Below, piece after piece: positions 32,863 to 47,200 of a DNA stretch of 64,000 nt. The notes below the pieces were generated by a model that was not told the DNA's origin, ran no database searches, and saw nothing but the letters and a program-made list of their open reading frames with translations. Position 1 is the stretch's first letter. Every line of letters begins with the position of its first letter. Position numbers and translations under genes: made by a program. The stretch comes from Plasmodium brasilianum (taxonomy: Eukaryota; Apicomplexa; Aconoidasida; Haemosporida; Plasmodiidae), in contig NC_090125.1 in NCBI RefSeq assembly GCF_023973825.1, positions 3,073,412 through 3,137,411 of the forward strand. The letters run 5' to 3'.

Positions 32863-34615
32863 CTTCTTTCAAGTTTAATAAATATGACAAAATATTATTG
32901 TAAGTATGCATAATTTCAACTCAGAACTTACGCAAAATATAAAAGTTTTATTCATTTATTACATATAGTGTTTTAACGCGATAATAAAAACAAAAAAAAA
33001 AAAAATAATGGAAGAAGAAAAGAAAAAGGAAAATTTTTTCAAATTTGCTAAAACGAATATTATAAAAAAATATATTTCAAAAAAGATTAAGTAAAAATTA
33101 TTGTTATGCGTAAGGAGCACATTGACTTATATATGTGTGTGTGAACATTTTACGAAACTATAACTGGGCGAAATTTTAAACAAAAAAAAAAAAAATTGTT
33201 TTTATATGAAATAGATTTTAAATAAAATGAAAAAAAAATTTCCTTCATGTCATCATATGTAAATGTTTAATCTAAATGTTCACGAATAAAAAAAGAAAAT
33301 AAAAAAAAAATAAATATACATATTAACGTAAACAGTAAGATGTTATATATTTGCAAAAATGTATTAATTTCTGTAATCTTTACAAAAGGGTAAACAGTAT
33401 AAAAAATACTGTGAGGATGTTGTGAAATTAAGAATTTACAAAGATTATATTGTAAATTTATAAATATATAAATATATTTATATATATGAACAGAATTATA
33501 TGTTTGAAGTAACATTCAATTTTCTCATGAATTTTTCTATGTAAGGCAATGACATTAAATTGTAAAAAAACAAAAATTAATATAATATTATACAATACTT
33601 AAAGTTTAAAATAATTTTGTTTCTCAATATTAAATTACATATATTTTTCTTGCATAAAAATAATTGGTTATATGGTACAAAATATATATGAAAATTATAT
33701 AATTATATATACATAAGGAATATTCGTATTTTTTATTTACAGAGTTCTTTTGATTTTATCAGTTTTAATGTATAAAATTTCAATGACATTTACGTAATAC
33801 GAAAAAAATAAAAAATTTTAAAAAGGGAATAAAAGCAAAAAAAGGAAAAAGAGGAAAAAGAGGAAAAACAAGAAAAAAGAAAAAAAAAGAAAAGAAAAAA
33901 AGGAAAAAAAAAAAAAAAAAGAAGCGTCAACTTAAGTTCAATTTTTGCCTTTTTAGTAACAAAAAATATATCAGTAGAATTTATGAATTACCTCTCGTTG
34001 TTCCCTGCTTAAATATACATATATGTGAACGTTAAATACACAATAAAAAGTATGTGTTAAGTGTGTTATTTTATCTTAATAATTTACATGATAATTATAG
34101 CGAATTTCTAAAATTGAACAGAAGAAAAAGTGGAGTAAGGAAAAATATTTGATAAATTCATGTGTATAACAATATATATATATATATATATGGGAATAAT
34201 GTTATAGGGCGTACGTAAAAACATTCTTTAAACAGGAGTTCACACCTTTAAAGATAAATTTAAAAAAAAAAGAAAGGAATTAAAAAGTTTATAAACTTAT
34301 GAATTGGTGATCATAAAATATTAAAAATTACATGAATAAATTTAGGAAAGGGACTAGCTGAAGGAGAATAGTATTTTTTATTAAGTTATTTTATCAGCAG
34401 ACAAAAATATAGCTTGCTTGTAGTTAAACACATAAATTATAAAACATAATTATATATGTTATGAATTTTCTTGGGCTCTTATAAATAACATTTTTTAATG
34501 TTTAAAAGCTCGTAGTGATTATGCCTTTCTCCCTTTTTTGTGATTTTCATTTCTGTGTTAAAAAAAGGAAAAAGTAGTTGGAACATGTATATGCATGTGC
34601 AAATAAATCAGTTCG

Positions 34616-34651
<36 letters not shown>

Positions 34652-34667
34652 TGTATATTATGTGCAT
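32863..34667. other. Intergenic region between the LPAAT and EF-hand genes
   Basis: About 1.8 kb of AT-rich sequence with an A/G-rich tract at 33820-33930 and (TA)n near 34170 and 34620. The only coding-like piece is the 33267-33515 candidate listed separately. Confidence 0.5.
33267..33515 (-). CDS. Possible small membrane protein
   Basis: A minus-strand ORF of 82 codons with ATG at 33515. The first half is Tyr/Ile-rich and may be chance. The second half (LISQHPHSIFYTVYPFVKIT, then a hydrophobic stretch and FFIREHLD at the stop) looks like the end of a single-pass membrane protein. An acceptor CATCCTCACAG lies inside the ORF, so this may be a last exon whose upstream exons I cannot find. No family assignment. 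Confidence 0.25.
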   Translation of the reverse strand: MLLQTYNSVHIYKYIYIFINLQYNLCKFLISQHPHSIFYTVYPFVKITEINTFLQIYNILLFTLICIFIFFLFSFFIREHLD

Positions 34668-35688
34668 TTACGTATACGTGCAATTATACGCAATCATATT
34701 TCTCCGTTGTAACCTGTACTTTCGTATTCTCTTTTTTTCATTATCCAAATATTCCTTTAAGTGAACTTGTTTTTCTACTCCTGATTCATCTTCATATTTA
34801 TCTCCAAATATTTCTTGAACTTCCAAGTCCATTTTTTCTCTTCCAAAACGCACATACAATATTTGTAAGGTTTTTTCAACAGTTATATATCCATTCATTT
34901 CATAATCAAACATAAAGAACTGAATAATATTGTATAAGTCACTGGGTATTTGCTTCTTTTTATCATTAACGCACCGCAAATATAAAAAATAAATTTCATC
35001 ATAATCTAAGCAGTTATCCATGTTGTCATCGAATTCCCATATCATTCTCTCAACTTCGCTCTAATGAGTAAAAAAAAAAATTTATTATAAAATAAAACAA
35101 AATAAAATTTTTTTGTTTTTTGTTTTTTTTTCAGCACATTTTAAACAGCTGACAAATTCAACAACGTGAATAACAGTGAATTTATAATTAAATTGTTAAA
35201 CTATACGTAGCTTTTTTAATCATTTTACGTTCTAAACATTTTGCTTCGTTCACCCGCTCGTTTTTTTTTTTTTTTTTTTTTGGTTAATAAACGAAATGAA
35301 ATTTCTTGTTAAGAAATAATAGAAAGTGTACGAAACAGAATGAGCTTATTCCCTCAATGTTATGCATAAGGCATTTAAGGATATAACGGCAGTAAAATTA
35401 AAAAGCTGATATATTTAAAGGACAAAATGAGAGATAATCATATACCTTAGAAATCTTGTAATTGTATTTATGTAATATGTCATGAAGATTAGAAACAGAA
35501 ATTTTCCCTGTATTATCTTTGTCCATCATTTTAAAGACTCTCTGTAAATTTTTTTTTTCTGTGTTAGAGATTTTTTTTAAGCTTTTGATGTCTAATGGTG
35601 CTATATACCCATTTCCACAAATATAGAAGTTTGGATTCTTGTCATTGTTTAATTTTTCAATAATTGGTATATATGGTTTTTCATTCAT
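34668..35688 (-). CDS. EF-hand calcium-binding protein, two exons
   Basis: Exon 1 is 35446..35688 (ATG at 35688, GTATAT donor). Exon 2 is 34668..35060 after an ACTCATTAG acceptor. Phase 0, intron 385 bases, 211 residues. EF-hand 1 (loop DKDNTGKISVSN, about residues 56-67) has Asn instead of Glu at position 12. EF-hand 2 (DDNMDNCLDYDE), just after the exon join, is canonical. EF-hand 3 (DYEMNGYITVEK) has Lys at position 12 and is probably calcium-free. The C-terminus is basic. The gene is head-to-head with the giant axonemal-type gene (747 bases apart), so the two may share a promoter; a calcium-sensing role in the flagellum is inference. A possible GTATAC donor near the stop leaves room for one more exon. 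Confidence 0.75.
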
Positions 35689-35840
35689 TTTATCTATTAT
35701 TATTTTTTCTTATTAATATTCTACTGAGTTTTAAGTTTTGTTACATATGTTTATTAACTATTATAAAGCATATCATTTGGAATGCATAAAATTCATAGGA
35801 AAAAAAAAAAAAAAAATTTTACTAATGATTCTAAGTGTGC

Positions 35841-35871
<31 letters not shown>

Positions 35872-36435
35872 GAAATAAAGAGAAATGAAGTGGAATGATA
35901 TAAGATACAAATGTTAAAAATAAAAGAAAAAAAAAAAAGAAAAGTTTAAGGAAAAAATAAAGAAAATAAATATACATGTTTGCACTTTCACAATTATTGC
36001 GTCACACTATAGAAAAAAAAAAAAGAATAAATAAATAAAAAAAATATAAAAAAACAAAAATCTTATTAAAGAAAGAATATTAATTTTTACCATTATATTT
36101 TATTTTCCTTATTATCAGTTGCACTAATTTTTCCTGTTCACATTAGAATACGTGTATCTAATCACACTAAAGGCATTAGAAGTAAAACGACATACTAATA
36201 TTTCTATGTATATATATACATATATATATGGGTATATGTATACACGAATGAATTTTCGTGCGCATAATGTGTTATTTTCCTCTATACAATGTTCCACATA
36301 CTAAAGTATAATGGCATACAGTCAGGTTGAATAAGAACACAAAAAAGTTATTTTATTTTCCTATATTTTTACTGCTTGTTTTGTTTGCTTGTTTGTTTCT
36401 TTCCCCTCAAAAATTTTTATATTAATGTTTTTGAA
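35689..36435. promoter_or_regulatory. Putative shared promoter of the EF-hand and giant ASH-domain genes
   Basis: 747 bases between divergent start codons. The left part is dominated by poly(A) tracts (35800, 35850, 35920, 36010) and the right part by a (TA)n-like stretch near 36215. No specific motif can be named with confidence; the call rests on the head-to-head arrangement. Confidence 0.35.
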
Positions 36436-38207
36436 ATGGAAGAGTTAAAAAGCAATGCAATGAATAGAAATAAACAGGAAATGTATGATAACAATGAAGA
36501 ATATTTCAAATTTAATGAAGAAGAGGAAAATGCATTTTTCCTCAAACCAACGGAATTTGTTCAAAATAGAGAAAAAATATTAAAAGAATTTGTTTCAAAA
36601 AAATATGATGATATAATAAAAAAGAATATTCTAAAGGAGAATATTGCATGCACCTATTTTCAGGTGATTCCAAATATCGTCACTTTTACAACTTATGATC
36701 CTTTCAAAAAATACGAAAGGATAGTATCTCTAAAGTAATTTTTTCTCTTTTTCTCTAACAATTGTGATAAAAATGTGAAATGTTAATGCTTGTACATGTA
36801 CATACGTCACTCCCTGCATGCATCTACCGTGAGTACGTCAACTCGTGCATGCATCTACCGTGTATATGTTAAACCGTGCGTATCCCTATCAATGCATATA
36901 TATATATGACACAAATTACATAAAAAATACATGTCCTTTTTTTATGATAACAGTACATAAATATATTATTTGTTAAAAACTGAACTTACGCAGAAATATT
37001 GATAAAAATGCGAGATATTTTAAGCTTGAATTAGAAGAAAATGATATCTTCAAAATATCGTACATATCAGACAAAAAAAAAAAGGTAAGTATTTAAATAA
37101 TTTAAATGAACCCATAAGCACATATATTTTACATTTTTATTCTGATTATTTCTTAAATTTTTCAGATCGCACCGGGTATGATATTTAGCTTTAAGGTTAG
37201 AATATTCAATAATATTATTTATATAGTTTTATGAATATAAGAGGAAATAATAAATACTATTAATGAAAAAAAAAAAAGAAAAAAGATTGAACTTTTCAAT
37301 ATAAATATGATCTAATAAATAAATTCTTAAAAAAATATTCCTTAAAAATGAGCACAATTCTTTCTCCTTATCTCAGGTAGAGTTTTATCCTAAATCCTAC
37401 GAGAATTACGAATATGACCTTCAGATATACTCAGAAGTATGTGACGAATAAGAAAATAAGTATATATACTAATATATACACTAACATATATACAACTATT
37501 TGCATATACATGTGATGGTGTGTAAAGTCCATTTTATGCCAATATATATAACTTTAAAAATGACTCTGTTGCCTTTCTTTGTCTTGCACAATTACGCAAA
37601 GATATATTTTAAATTTATAAAACATTTATTTTGTTTTGTTAACAGAATAAATCTTTTACTTTGCCTATACGGTGCATAAATGATGAAATAATTTTGGATG
37701 TACAAGATGAAATAATAATAGGTGAAACACCTATATATATGAAGAGTGAAAAAAATATCACAATAAAAAATATAGGAAAATATGAAAATAAATTTCAACT
37801 TACATTAAATCCTCCTTTTTATGTTAATTCCTATATGGATATGCTTAAGGAAGGGGAAATAACACAAGTCAGAATATTTAAGAAAACATATAAAAAACAA
37901 AAAACAAAAACAACATAGTTATAGAAAGGAATTTTCTTTTTTTTTATTTTAGCGTAAAATTGTGTGTTGTACTTTGCAAAATAGTTTTGCGCATGCATAC
38001 TTGCACAGGTACATGCAGTAGTACGTTCAACATGTGCATGTACACATATATATATATATATTTATTTGTTTGCCTTCTTTAATCTGTAGATTAAGATTAT
38101 GTTCATCCCGGTAGAAAACAAAACCTATGAAGATTACATGATAATAAATTACGAAAATGTAATCCCCCAAAACAGAAATATGACTTATTGTACAGATATG
38201 CAAAAAG

Positions 38208-38255
<48 letters not shown>

Positions 38256-41200
38256 TAATATGTATACATATAAACATATATGTACGCATATAAAATCAAA
38301 CGTTGTAATTTATTAGGGCATAAGCACTTATACAAAAATACAAGGGAAAGGAATTGTAGCGGATGTGTATATAAAAGATAAGGAAATTACAGCTGATGAT
38401 ATTTACATTAATACGTCCAAAGAAATTAGCATATTCATTAAAAACTTGTCCTTTTTTTTGCTAACATACAATTTAGTAAAATATCGCGTCTATGAATGTA
38501 AATATGTACGACAAAATAAGAAAATTAGAAAATAAGAAAATGAAATAGTTAGCAAACTTGCACACTGCAGACACCATACATACACATGTATATAGTTATA
38601 CGCATATATGAAGAAATTTATATGCACGCGTATACAGATTCATACTAATAAGGGAATTAAAGAGATATAAAACAGTTGTAGTTTTGTGTTCGTTTATTTT
38701 ACAACTTTGCCCAATCAATGAACTTATATTACTTTATATTTTTAGGACAACTCTTCATCCGATATAATGGATGTAAACTTCGAGGAAGATCATAAAATTA
38801 TCGAAAAGATATTTATTTCGGACAATGAATTGTTGGACAGAAATATAATAGAAAATGAACTGTATAAAAATAGTGCGGATTATGAATGTGAAGACACTTA
38901 TACCAGTAGCACCAGTCCAAGCGAAAAACGGGATGAAGACAAATTAACCGATAATGAGATCCTTAATATTGATTTAGGGGAAAAAGATAAAGATAAATAT
39001 AATAATTATGATAAAGATATTGATATATATAATGATAAATATAATGATAAGGATAGAAGTGAAGAAATAGAATACGAGCAAGAATATGTTAATGAGTTGT
39101 ATGAGTCAAAAGATGATATACATAATTTTCAGTATTCTGATAATTCTTCTTATAATAAATATACAAAAAAAAAAATTATGGACGTTTACCCAAAATACAA
39201 AAAGTTGTACAGTGACACTGATGAAACTATAACTGTTTCTATATGTCCTTCCTTTGCATCGTTTTTTAAAATAGTACTATTTTTATTTATAAAAGGATAC
39301 AAGAAAGAAGAAAAAATTGTTATATACTTAAAGAGTATTGCACCTGAAATTATTATATCAAATAGGTTACAAAAAATTGATAATATTCTTATAAACACTT
39401 TCAAGACATTATCTTTTGAGCTAATAAATAACAGTCAATACGATATTCCAGTCAAAGTAGAAAAAATAGAGGATAAATACAATGAATTACACATGGAAAG
39501 TAGTAAATTTATAATACTTAAAAATTCAAAATATATATTTAAAATAATTTATGTGGCAAAAATAAATGGATATTCTGAAAAAGTATTTGTAATTCATCAG
39601 AAATGTACAAAAGTTATAAATAAATTATATATAATAAGTAACTGCCTATATCCAGATATTGTTTTCGATGTAGAACAAATAAACTTTAACCAAGTATCTC
39701 ATAGTTTTGAATACGAAAATTCGTTCCATATAACTAACAATTCAGACTTAATTGTAAATTATTCTTTTAAAATATCTGATGAATTGAAAGATCAAATAAA
39801 AATTTTGAACAACTGTAATAAGTTAGAAAAGTTTGGAAAAGAAAAAATTACGATAATGTTTTGTCCCAAAAATATAGGAACCTATCTTTGTAATATTGAA
39901 TTTTTTTTAAATGAAATTAAAACATATAAAAAGATTATACCATTTTATGCTATATGCTGCAAACCTGAGGTTGAATGTTACCCAGTTTTTTTGAATATAG
40001 ATCCAATGATCATAGACAAAAAATACACAGAACAAGTTAAAATCATGAATAATTCTGAAGATACCGATGTAAAGTATGAATTAATTTTAGATGAAGAAAT
40101 ATATGATATCTGTGATTTAGAAGTTTCGGATTCAAAAGGAATTATAAAAAGAAAAAATTTTACATTTCTAGATATTTGTATAAAAAGCAAAATAATAGGT
40201 TACATACTGATAGTTGTTAAAATAAAAATATCAGGTTATGAGGATCTATTATTTTTAAATATAAAAGGTTGTTGTACATGTCCTACTATAAAAATTATTC
40301 CCAGTATTATTGATTTTGAAAAATGCAATTGCTTAGATGTAAAAGAAAAAATTATTGAAATCAAAAATGAAAGTCCCATTAACGCCTTTATTAGTCTCTC
40401 AAACGAATTACCGATTTTCAACTATTCGGCTAATAACTTTTATATTGAGCCATATGATTCAGTTTTTGTTCATATATATGGAAGATGCTTAGAAACTACA
40501 TTATATAATGATTTGTTGAGGGTGAACGTTCACCGTAAAGAAGATATTATTATTCCTATCAAGGCTCAAGTAATTATATGTTTACGATGAACATGTTCTT
40601 TTGTTTATCCTGTGTTGAATGTCTTTTATTCCTTATTTACACTTTGTGCTTGCAATATTTTTTTCTTTTCTTTTTTTTAATTTATTCTTAAGTGATCCTA
40701 TACACACGCGTATGTAACATACGCATTTTTTACTCACTCATTAACTAGGTACTCGTTCATCACTTGCTCATCATTACGTAGTCATTCTTCACGTACACAT
40801 TCATTATGTACTCATTTTTTTTTTTTTTTTTTTTCATCTTTTTTCTTTTATTTTTCCTGTATCTTTTTCCTCAAAGGGAATAGGATCTCCAATATTAATA
40901 ACCGAAAGTTGCATAGACTTCGATGTTATTCACACAAACAAAAAATATTTCCACGAGCTTATTATTTTCAATAAGGGAACAAATGAAAGAAACATATATT
41001 TCCTTTTTGAGTCTGAAAAAAAAAAAAAGAAAAAAAACGAACATGCTGAAATATTTAATGTTACCCCAAAAAATTTGTGCATAAAAGGGGAGGGTGAAAC
41101 AGTTTGTATTTTGAGCGCTTTTAATAGTAAAGAAGAAAAATGTGAAGACATTCTTTATATATATGAAAATACCATAAACAAGAAAAAGGTATCTAATAAT

Positions 41201-44200
41201 TTTAAGAAAATAAATATAGCAGCATCCTTTGTTTATCCAGAAGTGGAAATATGCGATATTGCAAAGTTTGTGTTCAATTTTCATGAGCAAGTTGAAAAGG
41301 GAATCAATGAAGGAGCAGAGAAAGATAAAGAGAATGATGGAATAGAAGAAAAGATTAAACATATGAAGGATATAAACAAATTAATGCAAGAGATTGAAAT
41401 AAAGAATTTAAAAAATGCAAACATAAAGTTTATATTATCCACGAAAAAACCATTTTTTGTTGAGTCTGATGTGATTGAACTAAGAAGTAAGGAAAAAAAA
41501 AAAATTGCTTTATTTTTTGATATCGATTTTTTGAATAATAAAATGAATAATAAATATCACGAGAATTTAATTGTTAACTTTTTTGAGAATAGTAAAAGAC
41601 AAAAATATGAAATAAGTGGTGAGACTGTTTATCCTAATATTGTTATGAACAAAACTTTTATAGATTTCCAGTATATTTTAAAAAATCTATACGCACAAGA
41701 AACAGTAGAAATAAAAAATGTGTGCAATTTTAAAGTGTACTTTAAGTGGTTCTTTGAAGAAAATAATATTTATAAAAATTTTAGTGAAGTTTTTAATATA
41801 CATCCAAATAGAGGTTATCTATTACCACAAGAAAAGAAAATTATAACAATTACATACAATAGTATTAATGAAAATTATTACAACATTAATATATTATGTC
41901 ACATTAAAAACGGTCCTATGTACACTTTGAAATTAATTGCTGGGTATTCTGATATTAAATACAAAATAAATAAAAAAGAATTAAACTATAATATTCATTA
42001 TAAGTCTATCGGGGAAGACTTCTTAACAATACATAATACAGGGAAAATCAAATTATTTATTGAAATTTTATATAATATAAAATTACCCTCTTTACTATAT
42101 ACAAATATAAATAATTTTTTTATTGAACCAAACAATAGTAAAGACATTATTTTTTATTTTATACCTGGAATCCCATTAAACTTAAATGGGAAGGTTTTAA
42201 TAAAGATTTGTAACTTTGAAGAAATTGAAATAAAATTATATTCGAATAGCTACTGTAATATATTGCATTTAAACATAGATGATGATACTGATAATATTGT
42301 GCATACAGGCAAAAGTGAAATAATGGATGGTGTACATTATTCATCAGAAGATGGTGAACAGCGAGTACAGTCTATTATCAGTGATACTCGAAGTGACAAA
42401 TTTAAACATATAGAAAATTTAATAAACAATAGTTTATTATTTACTGACGAAAATATATACTATGAAAACCAGAGGGAAATATTAATTAAAAAGTTAAAAA
42501 AAATGTATACGAATATTTTTTTATCACTTAAAGCATATATTGAAGATATATTAGATGAATATTTCAACCTTTCGTGTAAAAATAACAACAATTTATCAGA
42601 AGTAGACTTTGGGCTTGATAAAATACCCAAAGAAAACATATTATTAGATGAAAATGGTACCTTTTCTAATACTAATGCAAGTGAAATAGATTCATCTAGT
42701 AACCCAAAACAAACATACAATATGATAAGCATCCTAAAAAATTATTGTCCAAAAAATAATAGTACACGCTTTATCGATTTGCTGAGATCCTTTATTCTGA
42801 ACCAAAAAGACGACAACTACATTTTGAGTAGTTTTTCAAGGCTGAAAAAATTAGGTAATAACATTTATTTGTATGTTTACTTTTAAAAGTGGCAGACTCG
42901 CACTCGTGATGCTCAAGTGTGCATATGTGTATAGGTGTATATATATATGTGTGTTAGTATGTGTGTATGTAAGTATGTATATATGTATGTATGTATGTAT
43001 ATATGCAAGTACGCATGTATGTATGTATATATGCAAGTACGCATGTATGGGTGCCAGTTTTATCGCGTTATCTCTGGTGATTTCCTTTATTATTTAAGCG
43101 TAATATTCTACATGTATATAAATACTTATACCAAAGGTAAACGCATGCATAAATATGTATGTGTATATGTATATGTATACATATATATTTTCACATGTTC
43201 ATATGAGCATTTTTTCCTATTTTACAATGATCACTTTTTTTTTCTAAATTTTACTAGTAAATTTTGAAAAGGTATCATGTTTCTACTATATAAGCAATGA
43301 GCTCATTTTAAAATATCTGAAGAGGGTAATTTTAGAAAGCAACATAGAATTGAAGGCATTTTCCTTAAATATAGGAAATTTGATAATTAACGAAAAGAAA
43401 GAGAGTGTTATTAACGTAATAAATGTAAGCCATGATAAAATAATAGTAAGTTATAATTTGAAAAACCTTGAAACTAAGGATATAAGATTAACTTATGAGC
43501 AAAATGAAATAAATAGAAATGATTCCATTAATTTTAAAATTGTAATACAAAAGAATTCTACAAATGAAAATGTATTTTTTGAGAAAGCATTTTTATGTCT
43601 ACATGATAATAATTATTACACTATTAATATTAAATTTAATTATATCATACCTGACATACTACTATATTACAGACAAATGTATTTTGAAAAAACGGAAATA
43701 AAGAATTGTCTGTGTAAAATAAATAGATTAATAAATGCAAAAGATGTTAATATTAAATTCAAAATAAAAAATATCATATTTTATAATAAAAAATTAGAAT
43801 ATTATCATTTAAAAAAAAAACCTCAAATATTCGTATATCCTACTAAAGGGATAATTAAAAAGAATTTTTATTTAGATATTAGAATATTTTTTGAACCATC
43901 AAATGAATATAAAAATGCAAAAATAGATATTGAAATTTTTATTTACCATTCTAATTTTACAAAAACTATAGAAGTTTACTTAAATAGTGTAAGAGACCGA
44001 GTGCAGGTCGATCCATGTGATATAATAGTTGAGCCACTTTTATTTAATAGTGGAGAGGTATACAAAACATTGAAAATAATTAATTTAAGTGATTATTCCA
44101 AATATTTGTACATATATAAAGTAGATAATTATTATAAGTACTTAGAAAGCTTTATATATGATCTTCTGATGATTCATAAACAATTATACATTGAAAAAAA

Positions 44201-47200
44201 TCATGAAAAGGATTTATTTTATAGCAACTTGGTATATTACTTAATAGACTTGTATAAAAAAAAAATTGAAGATATACGAAATAATGGTAAAAATGGAGAC
44301 TTTATAAATGATAATGTTACTATTCATAAAATATGCGATCAGAACAATCAGGATAAAAAACCACAAGTTCAAGTAACGAAAGAGAATAAAGAAGAGAGCT
44401 ATACGATAGATTATGGCATCAAAAAAGACTTGAAAAAAAGCGAATTTCGTGAATGCATAAATGCAAATAAGGACAGCAACAAAGGGGAAAAGGACAAAGA
44501 TAAAAGAAGGAAGAAAAATGATTTAGGAGAATGGGATAAGACTGAAGAAGAAAAAGACAAAAATAAAGGCAATAAATGGAAAATTAAAGGTGATTGGGAC
44601 AAAAAGGAAGGTGATAAGGACAAAGAGAAAGATGAAAAAGTACAGAAATATCAAAGAGATGAATTAACAAAAAAGAAGAAACATATTGAACTTTTAACAG
44701 ATTTTAAACCTTTAGAAAAACACGACTCAAATGAATCAGCTATAGAATCAGAATATCAACAAAAAAGTATAATAATTTTAGAAAATAAAATTAAGATATT
44801 AGAGGAGCTAATTAGGAGAAACGAAAATAAGTACAATTATTTTGAAGAATATTTAAAAATAATAAAGACAAAAAATAAAGTAAAAGAAAATTACTTGGTG
44901 TTATGTCCTAAATATATCAATCATAAAAAAATTGGGAGCTATTTACTTAACAACGGTGCTTTGCATTTTTCAAAAAAACGAGAAACTAATAAGGGGTTTC
45001 AATACGATGACAACAGCCTTTTAACAATCAGTAAAATAATTCATTGGTGCAATGAAATTAATGAGAAGGATAGTAATTATCCGTTTAATGTAAAGAACAG
45101 TTTTGTTCATTATATAATGCACGAAAAAAATATTAATAGAAATAAATATTCTTATAAAAAAATTAGGATATCTAATAGAAATATGGATGATATATTGGGG
45201 AATGTTGAACACACGAAAAATTGTACATATAGCTATGAAAACAACTTAGATTACTATATTAGTGAAATGTTAAATATGAGAGAAAAAAAGAAGGAAGGGT
45301 GTGAGGAAGGGAATGATAATGAGAAGAAGGAAGCGAAGGAGGAAGTGATTGAGGAAGAGAACGAGGAAGAGGATGAATTACACGATCATGTGAATGATAA
45401 AAAAAAAAAGAATAAAGCTCCAAATGAAATTTTTAAAAATGAAGATACAGACGAAGAACGCACAAATAATGAAAATAAAGCAATACAGCCCCAAAAGGAC
45501 AATATAGGTGATAAGGGAAAAAATGAGAAATTGATATATATTTATAAAAATCAATTTAAAAGAAAATTAAATATAAGTAAGATAAAACCAAAAATAGATA
45601 ATAAACAAATAACGTATATAAATAAAAAGGAAAATAATTATATAAATGGTAAAAGACAAAATCAACAAACTAGCAGCACATATGATGAAAAAATTTTTTT
45701 TAACAAGTATAATTTAAAATATAAATTTGAGTACATAAACTACTTTTTTCATTTTGCACTTTTAAATGATGAAGCATTTATGAATGATGTTAGATCATTT
45801 TTAAAATTATCTATGACAGAAAAAAAAAAGAACAAAAGCGAGAATACTATAAAAAAAAAAAATAATTTCACCAGCTTATTTGAAAAGATTCTAAAGAAAA
45901 TACTACTTTCCCCGTTATATATTAATGGTGTTGTCTTTTTTTTTAAAAAAAATGATTATATAAATTCTGAACAATTTTTTAGAACATTTCTGAAAATAAA
46001 ATTAGATGAGAATATTAATATAATATATTTGAATCCAATAGAGAGTTATGAAGAATTTTTCAATACGTCTAATTTTTCAGATAGAAAAAAAGAAAATGAA
46101 TGCCTAAAAACAAGCGCGGAACATGAAACAGAAGAAGAACAAAACGGTAAAAAGTGGAAAGAGACAAACCACAAGAAGGGAAAGGAAACAAATGATAAAA
46201 AAAAGAATGGAGCAAATGACGGAAAGGCAAATGACTTAATTGATGCGCAAAGGATTAAATATTTTTATGAAAACCTAATAAGAAAATATCAAGAAAAGAT
46301 TGAACGTAAATTGAAAGAAAAAGAGAAAATTGAAAAAACAATAGAATCATTAAATATAAATGTAAATACTAATGAATCTCCAACAAATTTATATTATGTT
46401 CATAATAATGAAAAGAAGAAAAAAGACATGGACGTAATAAAAGGAAAGAAAGAATTAAAAGGGCAGACTGAAAATATAGTTCATAACGAAAAATTAGAAG
46501 AGAATGAATCATCAGTAGTCCTAACTGAGACAGATATATCTAGGGGATTTTTTAAAAATACTGAAAAATTAGAATGTGGCAAAGATAATGAAATATTTGA
46601 TGAGAATAACATAAATGTTAGAGAATATTTAGATGATAGGGAATGCCATACTTATAACTCTGTAGAAAAGTTATATGAAAAAATTATAATTAACAAAAAA
46701 AAAAATAATTTGAATAAGCAAGTAATTAGCGAATTAAACATGTTTTGTGTCAAAAGAAATGAAAAAATTGACATTAAAATTATTAAATATAATAAAAAGG
46801 TGAACAAAATAAATAATTATTTGAAAACTAATAATTATGTGGATTTTGTAGGATTTTACAAAGAGTTAAAAATAATATTACACGTTTTATTGAAACAATA
46901 TTTAATAAAAGGAAATAATTATTCTTCCAAACTTTTTAGTCCTTTTGAGTCTAGTGATGTTACAATAGATACTATACAAAATGAGAGGGAGCATGAATAT
47001 AATATATTAGAAAGTGGAAGGGAAGAGGGAGAAAAGGAAGAAAAAAAAAACAATACCTTCCTCAAAAGTATACGTATTGAGCTTAGTGATAAATATATCG
47101 AGAAAATATATGAACATGATATAGATATAGCAAATGTAGATGGAAAAGAAATTGATAATATGATGACATGTACAGAAAAAAAACAAAATGATAATTGTAT

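Noticed and set aside
38159..38230. Extension of giant-gene exon 6 past GTAATC (NVIPQNRNMTYCTDMQK)
   Set aside because: Ending at NYEN and joining GISTYTKIQGKGI restores the end of an ASH domain; the extension leads into (TA)n.
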